A DNA stretch of 64,000 bases. Source: Mycobacteroides chelonae. Its GTDB lineage: Bacteria; Actinomycetota; Actinomycetes; Mycobacteriales; Mycobacteriaceae. The translations under genes were made by a program, and so were the position numbers. Under the pieces are notes generated by a model. That model saw only the letters and a list, made by a program, of their open reading frames with translations. It made no database searches and was not told the DNA's origin. Location: contig NZ_CP050145.1 in assembly GCF_016767715.1 (NCBI RefSeq), positions 992,001 through 1,056,000 on the forward strand, written 5' to 3'. Shown one piece after another: positions 26,856 through 35,515 of this stretch. Positions within the stretch are counted from its first letter, which is position 1, and the number at the start of each line of letters is the position of its first letter.

Positions 26856-27340
26856 GAGGAAGGCGCCTCGTCAGCTTCGGTGTTTTGAGTGGAATCATCA
26901 GTGTCAGTGGCCTCGACATGATCACAGGCGCACGCCTCACCCTGGCCGAGCAGTTCCGGGGTGGTACCGAAGGTCTCCGAATCGGCCAACACCGTGTAGA
27001 TCTCCCACTTCTCGGCATCGGGTGCGGTGACCCACACCTTGTCCTGAGTGGCGAAACAGCACGTCGTCCCGATCTCTTCCTCGGTGAACATCCCCGCATC
27101 GGTAAGGCGGGCGATCTCCGCATGCACCTGCTCACTGGACTCGACCTGAACCCCCAGATGGTTGACGGTGCCGCCGCGGCCGGGGTTCTCCAAAAGCACC
27201 AGCTTCAACGGCGGCTCATCAATCGCAAAGTTCGCATAGCCCGGTTTACGCTTGGCCGGTTCGACGCCAAAGAGCTTGGAATAGAACTTGATTGATTCAT
27301 CGAGTTCATCGACATTAAGCGCAAGCTGTATACGGGACAC
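26837..27340 (-). CDS. ArsI/CadI family metalloenzyme
   Basis: A 167-residue protein with a VOC/glyoxalase-fold core (RIQLALNVDELDESIKFYSKLFG, VNHLGVQVESSEQVHAE, KWEIYTVL). It is named in databases as ArsI/CadI heavy-metal-resistance protein. The neighbouring cysteines in GTTCCFATQDKVW and the Cys-rich tail (ACACDH, SSCCATR) fit binding of trivalent arsenic or cadmium; characterised ArsI enzymes cleave the carbon-arsenic bond of methylarsenite. It is the first gene of the arsenic operon, divergent from arsR. Confidence 0.9.
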   Translation of the reverse strand: MSRIQLALNVDELDESIKFYSKLFGVEPAKRKPGYANFAIDEPPLKLVLLENPGRGGTVNHLGVQVESSEQVHAEIARLTDAGMFTEEEIGTTCCFATQDKVWVTAPDAEKWEIYTVLADSETFGTTPELLGQGEACACDHVEATDTDDSTQNTEADEAPSSCCATR

Positions 27341-27406
27341 GGGTCCACCTCCGAAGGAATGAGATATTCATCGAACTAGTCGGACAGCGCCCAGTCTGCC
27401 ACTTCT

Positions 27407-27420
27407 TTGACATATGTCAA
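27407..27420. promoter_or_regulatory. ArsR operator candidate in the divergent ars promoter
   Basis: The 14-base perfect palindrome TTGACATATGTCAA lies between the ArsI/CadI start (27340) and the arsR start (27442). It overlaps a TTGACA-like -35 element, the normal place for an ArsR/SmtB repressor site. Confidence 0.75.
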
Positions 27421-27441
27421 CCCATTGGGGATGCTGGAAAC

Positions 27442-27801
27442 ATGCCCAAGGCACTTCCCACGGTGGATATCTCCGCACCGGTCTGCTGCGCGCCCGTAGC
27501 GGCCGGGCCGATGAGTGACGCGCAGGCGTTGGAGGTGGCGCTGCGGCTCAAGGCCCTGGCCGATCCCGTGCGGGTCAAGATCATGTCCCAGCTGTTCAGC
27601 GCCACCGAGGGCGAGATCATCGGCGGGGATCTGGCCGAGGTGCTTGGGCTCAGCGAATCAACGGTCAGTCACCACATGAACCAACTGCGCAAGGCTGGGC
27701 TGGTGGAGTCGGATCGACGGGGCATGAACGTCTTTCACCGTCCTATACCAGACGCTTTGACGGCCCTATGCACCGTTCTGGATCCCGACTGCTGCCGCTA
27801 A
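27442..27801 (+). CDS. arsR: ArsR/SmtB family arsenic-responsive repressor
   Basis: A 119-residue winged-helix repressor. LSESTVSHHMNQLRKAGLV is the recognition helix region. Candidate arsenite ligands are vicinal cysteines at 15-16 near the N-terminus and 117-118 at the C-terminus (DPDCCR), an arrangement like that reported for actinobacterial ArsR proteins, where cysteines from both termini cooperate. It is divergently transcribed from the acr3/arsC operon and is expected to repress both directions until As(III) binds. Confidence 0.93.
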   Translation: MPKALPTVDISAPVCCAPVAAGPMSDAQALEVALRLKALADPVRVKIMSQLFSATEGEIIGGDLAEVLGLSESTVSHHMNQLRKAGLVESDRRGMNVFHRPIPDALTALCTVLDPDCCR

Positions 27802-27806
27802 ACCCT

Positions 27807-27825
27807 GGGCGACTTAGAGTCGCCC
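27807..27825. terminator. Bidirectional hairpin between arsR and the multicopper oxidase
   Basis: A perfect 8-base stem, GGGCGACT and AGTCGCCC, with a TAG loop. It separates two convergent genes (arsR ending 27801 and the oxidase ending 27859). Confidence 0.65.
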
Positions 27826-27858
27826 GCCCCATCCGCTATTTGCGAGACCGGTGGTGGT

Positions 27859-29490
27859 CTATGCGGTATGCCGGTGGTTGTCGGTGCCGCTGTTGTGTTG
27901 GCCGTTCAGTGGTGATTGCAGTGTGGGTTTGTCTACGGGATGTTCGACGATCATGTATTGGCCCATCATGCCCATGTCTTCGTGTTCGAGGATGTGGCAG
28001 TGGTACATGTACGGCCAACCGGTATCGGCGTAGGTATCGAATTTGGCGATGACTCTTACTTTTTCGAATGGCGCGACGTGGACGGTGTCTTTCCATCCTT
28101 GTTCGTACCCCTGGGGTGGGCGGCCGTCGCGGTCAAGGATCTGGAACTGGACGTGGTGGATATGGAAGGGGTGGTAGAACAGGGCTTCTTGGTTGTCGAT
28201 TTCCCAGATTTCGGTGTCGCCTTTGGTGACGATTTCGTCGATGCGGGCGTGGTCCATGGGTTTACCGTTGATGCTCATGCGGTCGGTGATACGGAATATT
28301 CTTGTCTGGGCGGCGTTTTCGGGGTGTAGGGCTTCGATGGTGTTGAGCTTGCCGGGCAGGGTTTGGTGTGGTGCGGGGGTGCCGGTGGGGCGCAGTTCCA
28401 GGATGGTGAAACGCTGGTATTCGTCGTTGTCGCCGACGGTCAGGGTGCGCATGAGGTGATACATCGGTGCGGCGCCGGGCACTTCATAGCTCATGAGGGT
28501 GACCGGTTTGTCGGTGTCGGTCATGTCGACGATGATTTCGGTGCGTTCCCCGGGGCTTAGGAGCATCCGGGTCCGTTCGATGGCGGCGGGCAGAAGGGCG
28601 CCGTCGGTGGCGATTTGGGTGAACGGGCGTTCGTCGGAGAATCCGAAGTTGTAGCGGCGGGCGTTGGAGGCGTTCAGGATCCGTAGTCGGACAAGTTTGC
28701 GGGGCACATCAAGGTAGGGGGCGTAGGTGCCGTTGACCAAGATGGTGTCGCCCAGTTCCCCGAAATTGTTTTGGGTGCGATCACGTAGATAAGTCATGTG
28801 GTTGTCGGGGTCGAAGTTGCGGTCCTGCACGATCAACGGAACGTCGTCGACCCCGTACTGGGTGGGCAACCCGAGGGCGTCGCTGTTGTCGTCATCGATG
28901 AGGAACATGCCAGCCAAGCCTGAGTAGACCTGCTGCGCGGTGGCACCCAGGGTGTGGGGGTGATACCACAGGGTGGCTGCGGAGTTCTGGATCGTCCAGT
29001 GCGGTGACCAGGTAGCCCCGGGTGCGATGGGCTGGTGGGGGCCGCCGTCCATGACGGCGGGTACATGCATGCCGTGCCAGTGCACGGTTGTGGTCGCATC
29101 GAGCTGATTGGTGACCTGTACACGGACCCGGTCTCCGGTGCCGGCACGGATAGTCGGGCCCAGGTAGCTGCCGTTATAGCCGGCGGTATCCGAGTGGGCG
29201 TCGGGCAGCAGTTCGGTGCGGCCGCTGGCTGCGGTGAGTGTGAAAACTTTCTCCCCGTTGATGATCACGGGTTCGGCCAGCGGCGGGATCACCAGAGGGC
29301 GTTGGGCGGTAGTGCCGGCGTTGACATGCTCGACGCCGCGCACATACGGGTAGAGGAATGAGGCGGCCAGAGCCAGCATGGCCACAACCAGCGGCGCTCC
29401 CAGGACGATCGCGGCGATACGCCAGCGCTTGGCCCGTGATCGTTGCTTCATGCCGCGGCGATCATCGCGGGACGGCGAGCGTGGTGCCAT
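27859..29490 (-). CDS. Multicopper oxidase, membrane-anchored (second gene of pair)
   Basis: A 543-residue three-cupredoxin oxidase. All copper motifs are present: HWHGMH, WYHPH, HPFHIHHVQF and HCHILEHEDMGMM with the axial Met of the type-1 site. A hydrophobic helix at about residues 25-45 anchors it, with no Tat motif, unlike its neighbour. Such enzymes oxidise Cu(I), Fe(II), Mn(II) or phenolics with reduction of oxygen to water. The ATG at 29490 overlaps the stop of the upstream oxidase (TGATG), so the two are coupled; ATG 29451 is an alternative start. Confidence 0.92.
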   Translation of the reverse strand: MAPRSPSRDDRRGMKQRSRAKRWRIAAIVLGAPLVVAMLALAASFLYPYVRGVEHVNAGTTAQRPLVIPPLAEPVIINGEKVFTLTAASGRTELLPDAHSDTAGYNGSYLGPTIRAGTGDRVRVQVTNQLDATTTVHWHGMHVPAVMDGGPHQPIAPGATWSPHWTIQNSAATLWYHPHTLGATAQQVYSGLAGMFLIDDDNSDALGLPTQYGVDDVPLIVQDRNFDPDNHMTYLRDRTQNNFGELGDTILVNGTYAPYLDVPRKLVRLRILNASNARRYNFGFSDERPFTQIATDGALLPAAIERTRMLLSPGERTEIIVDMTDTDKPVTLMSYEVPGAAPMYHLMRTLTVGDNDEYQRFTILELRPTGTPAPHQTLPGKLNTIEALHPENAAQTRIFRITDRMSINGKPMDHARIDEIVTKGDTEIWEIDNQEALFYHPFHIHHVQFQILDRDGRPPQGYEQGWKDTVHVAPFEKVRVIAKFDTYADTGWPYMYHCHILEHEDMGMMGQYMIVEHPVDKPTLQSPLNGQHNSGTDNHRHTA

Positions 29491-31031
29491 CACGAGTGCA
29501 TGCCGGGGCCGGTGGCGCTGGATCCGGGTTGTTGTCCGGGGGCTAGAGTGCGGAATTGGCCCATCATGCCTTGGTCTTCGTGAAACAGCATGTGGCAGTG
29601 GTACATGTACGGGTTGACCGGGTCGGTGTAGCCGGAGAATCGTGCCGCTAGCCGCACCGTGGTCTGCGGGTAGATGAACACGGTGTCCTTCCACCCTGCC
29701 AACTCTGGTGGCGGCGGTGCCCCGGCGATCTGAAGGATGCGGAACTGGGTGTCATGGATGTGAAAGTTGTGCGGCCAGACCCGGTCTCCTCCGGCGACTT
29801 CCCAGATTTCGTGGGCGCCGTCAGTGATGTCGAAGTCAATGCGGGCCATGTCCATGAGCTGGTCGTTGATCTTGAAGATGTTTTTGCCGGCGGCATTGGT
29901 GCCGCGCTGCAGATGAAAGCGCCGTACCAGCGCCCCAGCGGGCGGTGCGGCAGGCGGTAGAGGAGCCAGGGTGTCCGGCACCGCAGGGCTGTGGCGCAGG
30001 TTCTGTGCGGGGCGCAGCGCCAGGATGTCGAAGGACTCGGCCAGGCCGAACCGCCCGCGCCAGGTTTCATCGGGCCACCGGGTCATCGGGTAGCCGCGCA
30101 ACATCACCGGCTTGCCCGGGGACATCTCGACGATGATCTCGGCGCGTTCAGCGGGGCTGAGCTGGATCCGTTGCAGGGGCACGGGTTTTTCGAGTAGACC
30201 CCCGTCGCTGGCGATCAGGGTGAAGGTGCGGTTGTCGCTGAAACCGAGGGTGTAGATCCGTCCGACCGAGGCGTTCAGGATTCGCAGCCGAACCCGGCCG
30301 GTGCTCACCTGCAGGTAGGCGCCGGTGATGCCGTTGGTGGCGGTGGTGTTACCTAGCAGGCCCCGGTCTTCGGGATCGGATTCATCCAACCTTCCGTCCG
30401 GATGGAATTTCAAGTCCTGCAAAATCAGCGGGATATCATCCACGCCATAGGTTTTCGGCAACCCCTCCGGGGAGGTGTCGTCGTCGATGAGGAACATGCC
30501 TGCCAGGCCGCGATAGACGTGTTTGAGGGTGGCCCCGTGCGGGTGCGGGTGATACCACAGTGAGGCTGCAGGTTGGTTGATGCGCCAGCTGGGCTCCCAA
30601 CGGGTGCCGGTGGCGATCGGCTGGTGCGGGCCACCGTCATACCGGGCGGGCAGGTGCATGCCGTGCCAGTGCGTGGTGGTGCTTTCGGGCAGTTGATTGT
30701 CCACCGTGATGGCCACGGTTTCGCCGCGGGCCGCGCGCAGCGTCGGCCCCAGTACCGATCCGTTGTATCCCCATGTCGGGGTGCGGGTTCCGGCCACGAT
30801 CTCAGTGGTGCCGGGTGCGGCCTGTAGCGTGAATCGGCGCACTCCGTCGATGACCTGGGAGGGCGCCAGCTGCGGGATCGGCAACGGCCGATCGAAGCCC
30901 ATCGGACCCCCTGATGGTGCCGGAGAATCAGGTGATCCGTTGCCGCATGCACTCGCCGCCAGGGGTACCGCGGCAAGGGCTGCCAGGAATCGGCGCCGGT
31001 TAATCGCAGAGGAATCGGGGACGAACACCAT
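29490..31031 (-). CDS. Multicopper oxidase, Tat-exported lipoprotein (first gene of pair)
   Basis: A 513-residue oxidase of the CueO/bilirubin-oxidase type. The N-terminus has a twin-arginine signal (INRRRFLAALAAVPL) ending in a lipobox-like SAC. Copper ligands lie in HWHGMH, WYHPHPHG, HNFHIHDTQF and YHCHMLFHEDQGMM. Start ATG 31031 is chosen because it puts the Arg pair at normal distance from the N-terminus. It should act outside the membrane, folded before export. Divergent from chrA across an 97-base region with an inverted repeat. Confidence 0.92.
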   Translation of the reverse strand: MVFVPDSSAINRRRFLAALAAVPLAASACGNGSPDSPAPSGGPMGFDRPLPIPQLAPSQVIDGVRRFTLQAAPGTTEIVAGTRTPTWGYNGSVLGPTLRAARGETVAITVDNQLPESTTTHWHGMHLPARYDGGPHQPIATGTRWEPSWRINQPAASLWYHPHPHGATLKHVYRGLAGMFLIDDDTSPEGLPKTYGVDDIPLILQDLKFHPDGRLDESDPEDRGLLGNTTATNGITGAYLQVSTGRVRLRILNASVGRIYTLGFSDNRTFTLIASDGGLLEKPVPLQRIQLSPAERAEIIVEMSPGKPVMLRGYPMTRWPDETWRGRFGLAESFDILALRPAQNLRHSPAVPDTLAPLPPAAPPAGALVRRFHLQRGTNAAGKNIFKINDQLMDMARIDFDITDGAHEIWEVAGGDRVWPHNFHIHDTQFRILQIAGAPPPPELAGWKDTVFIYPQTTVRLAARFSGYTDPVNPYMYHCHMLFHEDQGMMGQFRTLAPGQQPGSSATGPGMHS

Positions 31032-31053
31032 CACCGCAGCGATGCTACCCAAA

Positions 31054-31072
31054 GATATCGGTTTACGATATC
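31054..31072. promoter_or_regulatory. Inverted repeat in the oxidase/chrA divergent promoter
   Basis: GATATCG at 31054-31060 and CGATATC at 31066-31072 are separated by 5 bases. The PadR gene at 32899 has the related perfect palindrome ACCGATATCGGT just upstream of its start, so PadR may bind here too. Confidence 0.5.
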
Positions 31073-31128
31073 GCTACCCGATACACCGAAGCAGTGGTGA
31101 TGAACGAATCGCGATGAGGGAGGCGTTA

Positions 31129-32283
31129 ATGGACGAGCACGGCAAGATGCCTTGCGGCACGGTGTGGGAGGTGGCGGGGGTTTTCTTGCGCCTGGGCATC
31201 ATCGGGTTCGGTGGTCCGGCGGCGCATATCGCGCTGATGCGCCAGGAGCTGGTGCGCCGGCGAGGTTGGGTTAGCGATGAACGGTTCGTGGACCTGATGG
31301 GCGCCACCAACTTGATCCCCGGCCCGAACTCGACTGAGCTGGCCATCCACTTGGGTTTTGAGCGGGCGCGCTGGCGGGGCCTGGTCACCGCCGGGGTGTG
31401 TTTTATCGTGCCGGCGGCGCTGATGGTGACTGCGCTGGCCTGGGCGTATGTGCGCTACGGCCAAACGCCGGCTGTCGAAGGGCTGCTGTACGGGGTGGTG
31501 CCGGTGGTCATCGGCATCATCGCCCACGCCTTGTTCGCGCTGCTGCGCACCGTCATCAAAGGTATCGGCCTGGCGCTGCTGGCCGCCGCCGCCCTGGCCG
31601 CCTACCTGGCGGGAGTCAACGAGCTCGTCATTCTGGCCGCCGGGGCGAGCCTGGCCGTTGCGGCACATCTGGCCAAACGGGCGCGCGGGCAGATACACAG
31701 CTTCGTGGCCGCACCCCTTGTCGCCGTGGGCCATCCACTGTTTGTCGACCCCACCGGCGGTCAGCTGACCCAGTTGTTCACCACGATGCTCAAAATCGGG
31801 GCCGTCCTCTACGGCAGCGGTTACGTGCTGCTGGCCTTCCTGCGCGGCGATTTCGTCGAACGACTCGGCTGGATCACAGGCCAACAACTCCTCGACGCGG
31901 TCTCCATCGGACAAGTAACCCCCGGCCCGGTGTTCACCACCGCCACCTTCATCGGCTATCTCATCGCCGGACCGCTCGGCGCCCTGGTGGCCACCATCGC
32001 GATCTTCCTACCCTCCTTCGTGTTCGTCGGCCTGCTCACCCGCCTCACCGACAAACTACGGTCGCTGCCCTGGACTTCGGCGCTGCTCGACGGCCTCAAC
32101 ACCACCGCACTGGCCCTCATGGCCGGAGTCACCTGGCAACTGGGCCGCGCAGCCATCATCGACCCACTCACCGCCGCACTGGCGGTGGCCACCGCAGTCG
32201 CGGTCTGGAAAACCAAACTCAATACCGCCTGGTACATCGCTGCCGGAGCCGCCATCGGCCTGGCCCACGCGGCACTGACCTGA
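31129..32283 (+). CDS. chrA: ChrA family chromate transporter
   Basis: A 384-residue membrane protein with two homologous CHR halves. Each carries the family pair: GFGGPAAHIALM with IPGPNSTELAI in the first, and GSGYVLLAFL with TPGPVFTTATFIG in the second. Long ChrA proteins export chromate or take up related oxyanions. ATG 31129 is preferred over ATG 31114 because GGGAGG lies 7 bases upstream of it. It is followed by DoxX and PadR, and is divergent from the oxidase pair. Confidence 0.92.
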   Translation: MDEHGKMPCGTVWEVAGVFLRLGIIGFGGPAAHIALMRQELVRRRGWVSDERFVDLMGATNLIPGPNSTELAIHLGFERARWRGLVTAGVCFIVPAALMVTALAWAYVRYGQTPAVEGLLYGVVPVVIGIIAHALFALLRTVIKGIGLALLAAAALAAYLAGVNELVILAAGASLAVAAHLAKRARGQIHSFVAAPLVAVGHPLFVDPTGGQLTQLFTTMLKIGAVLYGSGYVLLAFLRGDFVERLGWITGQQLLDAVSIGQVTPGPVFTTATFIGYLIAGPLGALVATIAIFLPSFVFVGLLTRLTDKLRSLPWTSALLDGLNTTALALMAGVTWQLGRAAIIDPLTAALAVATAVAVWKTKLNTAWYIAAGAAIGLAHAALT

Positions 32284-32393
32284 CAAAGACCCCGGCCGCA
32301 GCCACATTCGCGGTCGACAGCGCCCTACATCGGCGGTTAGCCTCACTGATAACGGAACCCGATATCAGCACTGGGAAAGATTCGAGGTCACCC

Positions 32394-32882
32394 ATGTCCG
32401 CACCGTCATCGGCCACTTGGTTGCGCCTGGGGCAAACCAGCGCACCGGCAGCAACGATCCTGATCCGCTTCTATGTCGGGCTCATCTTCTTGTGCGAGGG
32501 AATCCTGAAATTCCTACGCCCCGAAACCCTCGGCACCGGCCGCTTCGACAAAGCCGGAATCCCAGCCCCTGCCTTCTTGGCGAACCTGGACGGAACACTC
32601 GAAACTGTCTGCGGCATCCTGCTACTGGCCGGCTTAGCCACCCGCGTGGCCGCGGTGCCGATGATCATCAACATGGCCGGGGCGCTGCTGATCACCAAAG
32701 CTCCCATCCTGTGGGCTGATGCAGCCCTGTTCCCCAAAGCCTCCGGATGGTGGGACTTCATCCACGAATCCCGCACCGACCTGGCACAACTCTGCGGTGC
32801 CACCTTCCTGCTCCTGGCCGGCGCAGGCGCCTACTCGCTGGATGCAGCCATCAACCGCCGGGCAGCGGCCACGAACCCATAG
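32394..32882 (+). CDS. DoxX family membrane protein
   Basis: A 162-residue protein with four hydrophobic segments and the family features GLIFLCEGILKFL and AGLATRVAAVPMIINM. DoxX-type proteins are small membrane subunits; in mycobacteria a DoxX protein works with SodA and SseA in thiol and oxidative stress, but many relatives are uncharacterised. It starts 111 bases after chrA in the same direction, with GAGGT before the ATG and a GATATC hexamer at 32361. Link to chromate stress is suggested by position only. Confidence 0.85.
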   Translation: MSAPSSATWLRLGQTSAPAATILIRFYVGLIFLCEGILKFLRPETLGTGRFDKAGIPAPAFLANLDGTLETVCGILLLAGLATRVAAVPMIINMAGALLITKAPILWADAALFPKASGWWDFIHESRTDLAQLCGATFLLLAGAGAYSLDAAINRRAAATNP

Positions 32883-32898
32883 CGAAAGCCACTCAAGA

Positions 32899-33204
32899 TC
32901 AAGGTTTTTGCTGATCCAGCATCTCCCGGGCCAGCTCGTCTAGCGCCCGCAAGTCCTCCTTGAGTGCGGCCTTACCCGCACGTGTTGCCCGATACAGCCG
33001 CCGGGCACGCCCCTCAACGACCAACTGCCGCGATGTCAACAAACCATCGGCCTCCAACCGGTGCAACGTCGGATACAGCGTGCCCGGGCTGATGTCGTAG
33101 CCGTGCCGGGCCAGCTCCTCGGTCATCCACGCACCGTGAACCTCCTCCTCGGCAGCGTGATGCAAGATGTGCAGCCGCACCGCACCTCGCTGAAACTCCC
33201 GCAC
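32899..33204 (-). CDS. PadR family transcriptional regulator
   Basis: A 101-residue winged-helix protein beginning with the PadR lead REFQRGAVRLHILHHA, then HGAWMTEELARHGYDISPGTLYPTLHRLEADGLL, the full PadR DNA-binding domain, and a short C-terminal dimerisation helix (LRALDELAREMLDQ). The GTG at 33204 has GGAGG 7 bases upstream; TTG 33231 would overlap the operator-like palindrome at 33232-33243. It is convergent with doxX and probably controls chrA, doxX and itself. Confidence 0.9.
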   Translation of the reverse strand: MREFQRGAVRLHILHHAAEEEVHGAWMTEELARHGYDISPGTLYPTLHRLEADGLLTSRQLVVEGRARRLYRATRAGKAALKEDLRALDELAREMLDQQKP

Positions 33205-33231
33205 CCCAACACCTCCAAGAACAGTCACCAA

Positions 33232-33243
33232 ACCGATATCGGT
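33232..33243. promoter_or_regulatory. 12-bp palindrome before padR
   Basis: Perfect ACCGATATCGGT, 28 bases before the chosen padR start, and related to the inverted repeat at 31054-31072. It is a likely autoregulatory site. GATATC alone is common in this window, so only the full palindrome is informative. Confidence 0.5.
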
Positions 33244-33296
33244 AACCGATTCTATCCTCTTTCATTACGTACCGAACAACCGTTTCGTGAAGCAGG

Positions 33297-33593
33297 GTGT
33301 GTGCGATGCCCTCGGTGCCACGCACTGTGCGCCCGGATTTCGGCGATGTCTTCGGCGCTTATCTGCGCCAGTTCAAACCTGTTGCGACGGTTGGACAAGG
33401 TGAACGCACATCGTTCCAGGGTGCACGTGCCGCCCAGTACCTGCATGCTCCGGGGCGCGCCAAGGCCATCAAGAATGTCTTGGCCGCAATGAAGTCTGGC
33501 AAGCTCACGCCAGAGCTGTTGGCATACCAATACTTACAGACGCTCGTGAGAATGTCCGAGCCGAAGCCTCCGGGGCCCTGGATTAGTGCGTAG
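33297..33593 (+). pseudogene. C-terminal remnant of a stomatin/SPFH protein
   Basis: The last 45 codons read GRAKAIKNVLAAMKSGKLTP-ELLAYQYLQTLVRM, matching the C-terminal helix and end of stomatin/prohibitin-type SPFH proteins (family form: A-IxxVFxAIxxGxxTPELLAYQYLQTLPxI). The preceding segment is weakly compatible with the Ala/Glu-rich coiled coil. Nothing of the SPFH domain itself is left, and the N-terminal 30 residues of the frame look random. A full SPFH gene exists at 42570. Confidence 0.6.
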
Positions 33594-33660
33594 CACCGTC
33601 ACTCCGGGTTAGTCGCGAAGACGGTGCCAGATCGTCGCCTTGCTCACCCCGGCCTCGAGT

Positions 33661-35262
33661 TCAGGGGCGGAAGTCGCCCATGCTGTCGTCGTCGGTTTCC
33701 TCGTCGGTGTCTAGCCATGCCAGGTGCTCTGGCTGGAACCAGCGGTTGAGCAGGAGGCGGAAGGGCACCAGCATCGCGATGAATAAGGGGAATAAGATTC
33801 CCGCCGGGCTGCTCTTGAGGATCCACAGCACCACCAGACACAGAAGCTGGACCAAGGTGAAAAGGCGGATGACTTTCCAGGGAACATGACGAACGTAGTG
33901 GGTGTCCGGGTACAGGTTGGGGTCGGTCAACCATAGTTTCAACCGCGCATAGAATTCCGTCCCGTTGAGGGTGGCAAATCCCATGAATAGGAACAGGCCG
34001 AAAAGTACTTCCATCGGAATTTGCTTGATCAGCGGCAACATGAAAACCGAGGCCGCGATCAGGATATGAATGGCCAGTGGGGAGACTCGATTTTCTCGGA
34101 CAGCTAGGATGCGTTCGGTGCCGGAATCGTTGTTCTGTCGTGTGGTGGTCGCCAGACTCTTGACGTGGTTAAGGGAATGGACGGTGGCCGCCACGATCCA
34201 GGGTAAACCAAATATCGAGCTCACGGCGGTGATGACGCCGACGACCGCCAGGTCCAGGTGATAGCCGCCGCCTTTTCGCAGAGCATGCGACGGGCTGTTG
34301 ACTAGGCGCGTCGTAATATTTTGGTCGAGAAACAGCAAAACGGTGACCAGGACTGCTGGCCCGAGGCAGACGACTATCAGCCAGACGGGCAGCGAGAACA
34401 TGTCAACGAGCCAGGACCGGCCGCTGGTGGTGCCGAAATGGTCGGGGATGGCCACGTCCGCCACCGCGACTTCTGGCAACATCAAGGCGAATAGTGTCAT
34501 CAGGGCGATGGCGATGGTGGGCCCGAAATCGGCCACGAATTCACGGAACCTGCGCTGCAGGTACCTGGTCTGCAGGAACGTTTTGAAGGTGCGGGCCAAC
34601 AGGAATGTTCCCAGTGCCAGCACCACGGTCATCAGGGCGGTCGCGTCGTTGCGGGGGGACGTAGTGAAGGGCGATACCACCGAGCGCGCTGCTTCGACGA
34701 TAAAGATGACAGCGACCAGGACTGCGAAGATCTCATCGACGAAGCGGGTGAAGAACTTCATGAGCGCGCTGGCATCGGTCACCGCGAGGATGAGAATGAG
34801 AATGCCCGACCAGAGGCCCACCCAGGCGTAGACCGGTAAAAAGGGCACATCGAAACGCTGGCATATCGTGTACAACAGGCCGGTGAAGATGACGATGGGA
34901 CCGGTGCCGCCCAACAGAGTCAGAGGCTGGGCAGAAGAAAGCGCGAACAGGATTCCGCCGACCGCTGTTACCACGATCATTTCCACGATGCCGATCTCAC
35001 CGCCGGTCACGACACTGGTAAGGCCACCGAAGGCAATAGCATTGGCAAGGCACGCGAAGAACAGAAAACCCACAGACGCTACGACTTTCGAATGCAGCCC
35101 GTCGGTGAAGTCGCTGACATAGGAAGGCAGCCTTCGCCGTGCATCCGCCCGAAGACCACCGCCCAACCGGCCCGTGTAGGTCAGGAGGCCGACGTCGTGT
35201 ACATGTGGGGCCTGCGACGCGCCGCTCCGTTTGTTTGACACGTACTTCACCTTATTCGACAC
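33661..35262 (-). CDS. SLC4-like bicarbonate/anion transporter
   Basis: A 533-residue membrane protein with about 12-14 segments and no large cytoplasmic domain. The regions YVSDFTDGLHSKVVASVGFLFF, SAQPLTLLGGTGPIVIFTGL and GLPWIVAATVHSLNHVKSL are those of the Band 3/SLC4 HCO3 transporter family, of which bacterial members exist in actinobacteria. It likely moves bicarbonate or borate and so affects pH or carbon supply. The GTG at 35262 is used, with a weak ribosome site. It is co-directional with, and 253 bases downstream of, the BCCT gene. Confidence 0.88.
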   Translation of the reverse strand: MSNKVKYVSNKRSGASQAPHVHDVGLLTYTGRLGGGLRADARRRLPSYVSDFTDGLHSKVVASVGFLFFACLANAIAFGGLTSVVTGGEIGIVEMIVVTAVGGILFALSSAQPLTLLGGTGPIVIFTGLLYTICQRFDVPFLPVYAWVGLWSGILILILAVTDASALMKFFTRFVDEIFAVLVAVIFIVEAARSVVSPFTTSPRNDATALMTVVLALGTFLLARTFKTFLQTRYLQRRFREFVADFGPTIAIALMTLFALMLPEVAVADVAIPDHFGTTSGRSWLVDMFSLPVWLIVVCLGPAVLVTVLLFLDQNITTRLVNSPSHALRKGGGYHLDLAVVGVITAVSSIFGLPWIVAATVHSLNHVKSLATTTRQNNDSGTERILAVRENRVSPLAIHILIAASVFMLPLIKQIPMEVLFGLFLFMGFATLNGTEFYARLKLWLTDPNLYPDTHYVRHVPWKVIRLFTLVQLLCLVVLWILKSSPAGILFPLFIAMLVPFRLLLNRWFQPEHLAWLDTDEETDDDSMGDFRP

Positions 35263-35515
35263 AGTGAGGTGCTCTCAGCGACTTTCAGGCAAGTCGTCGA
35301 GGCTCAGACGGATCAGGACGCATGCTCCAGACGATCACCGATCCGCGACAGGATCTGCAGTGCCACAGGGATGCAACCATCGAGATGATCCCAGGGCCAA
35401 CCGCGTTGTGTTCGATCGAACATCGCATCTGCTGCCTGGCATCACGTTCGTCTCGACTAAGGGGTACGTCCAGCGGCCAAGCCTGGCGCTACGTTGCAGG
35501 CGAGTAGCCGCTTGC

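Noticed and set aside
31054..33243. GATATC hexamers as PadR sites in general
   Set aside because: The hexamer occurs many times across the window, often inside genes, so only the longer inverted repeats at 31054-31072 and 33232-33243 were kept.
33252..33530. A minus-strand protein-coding gene opposite the SPFH remnant
   Set aside because: The plus strand gives a recognisable stomatin C-terminus; the minus frame has no domain and no ribosome site.
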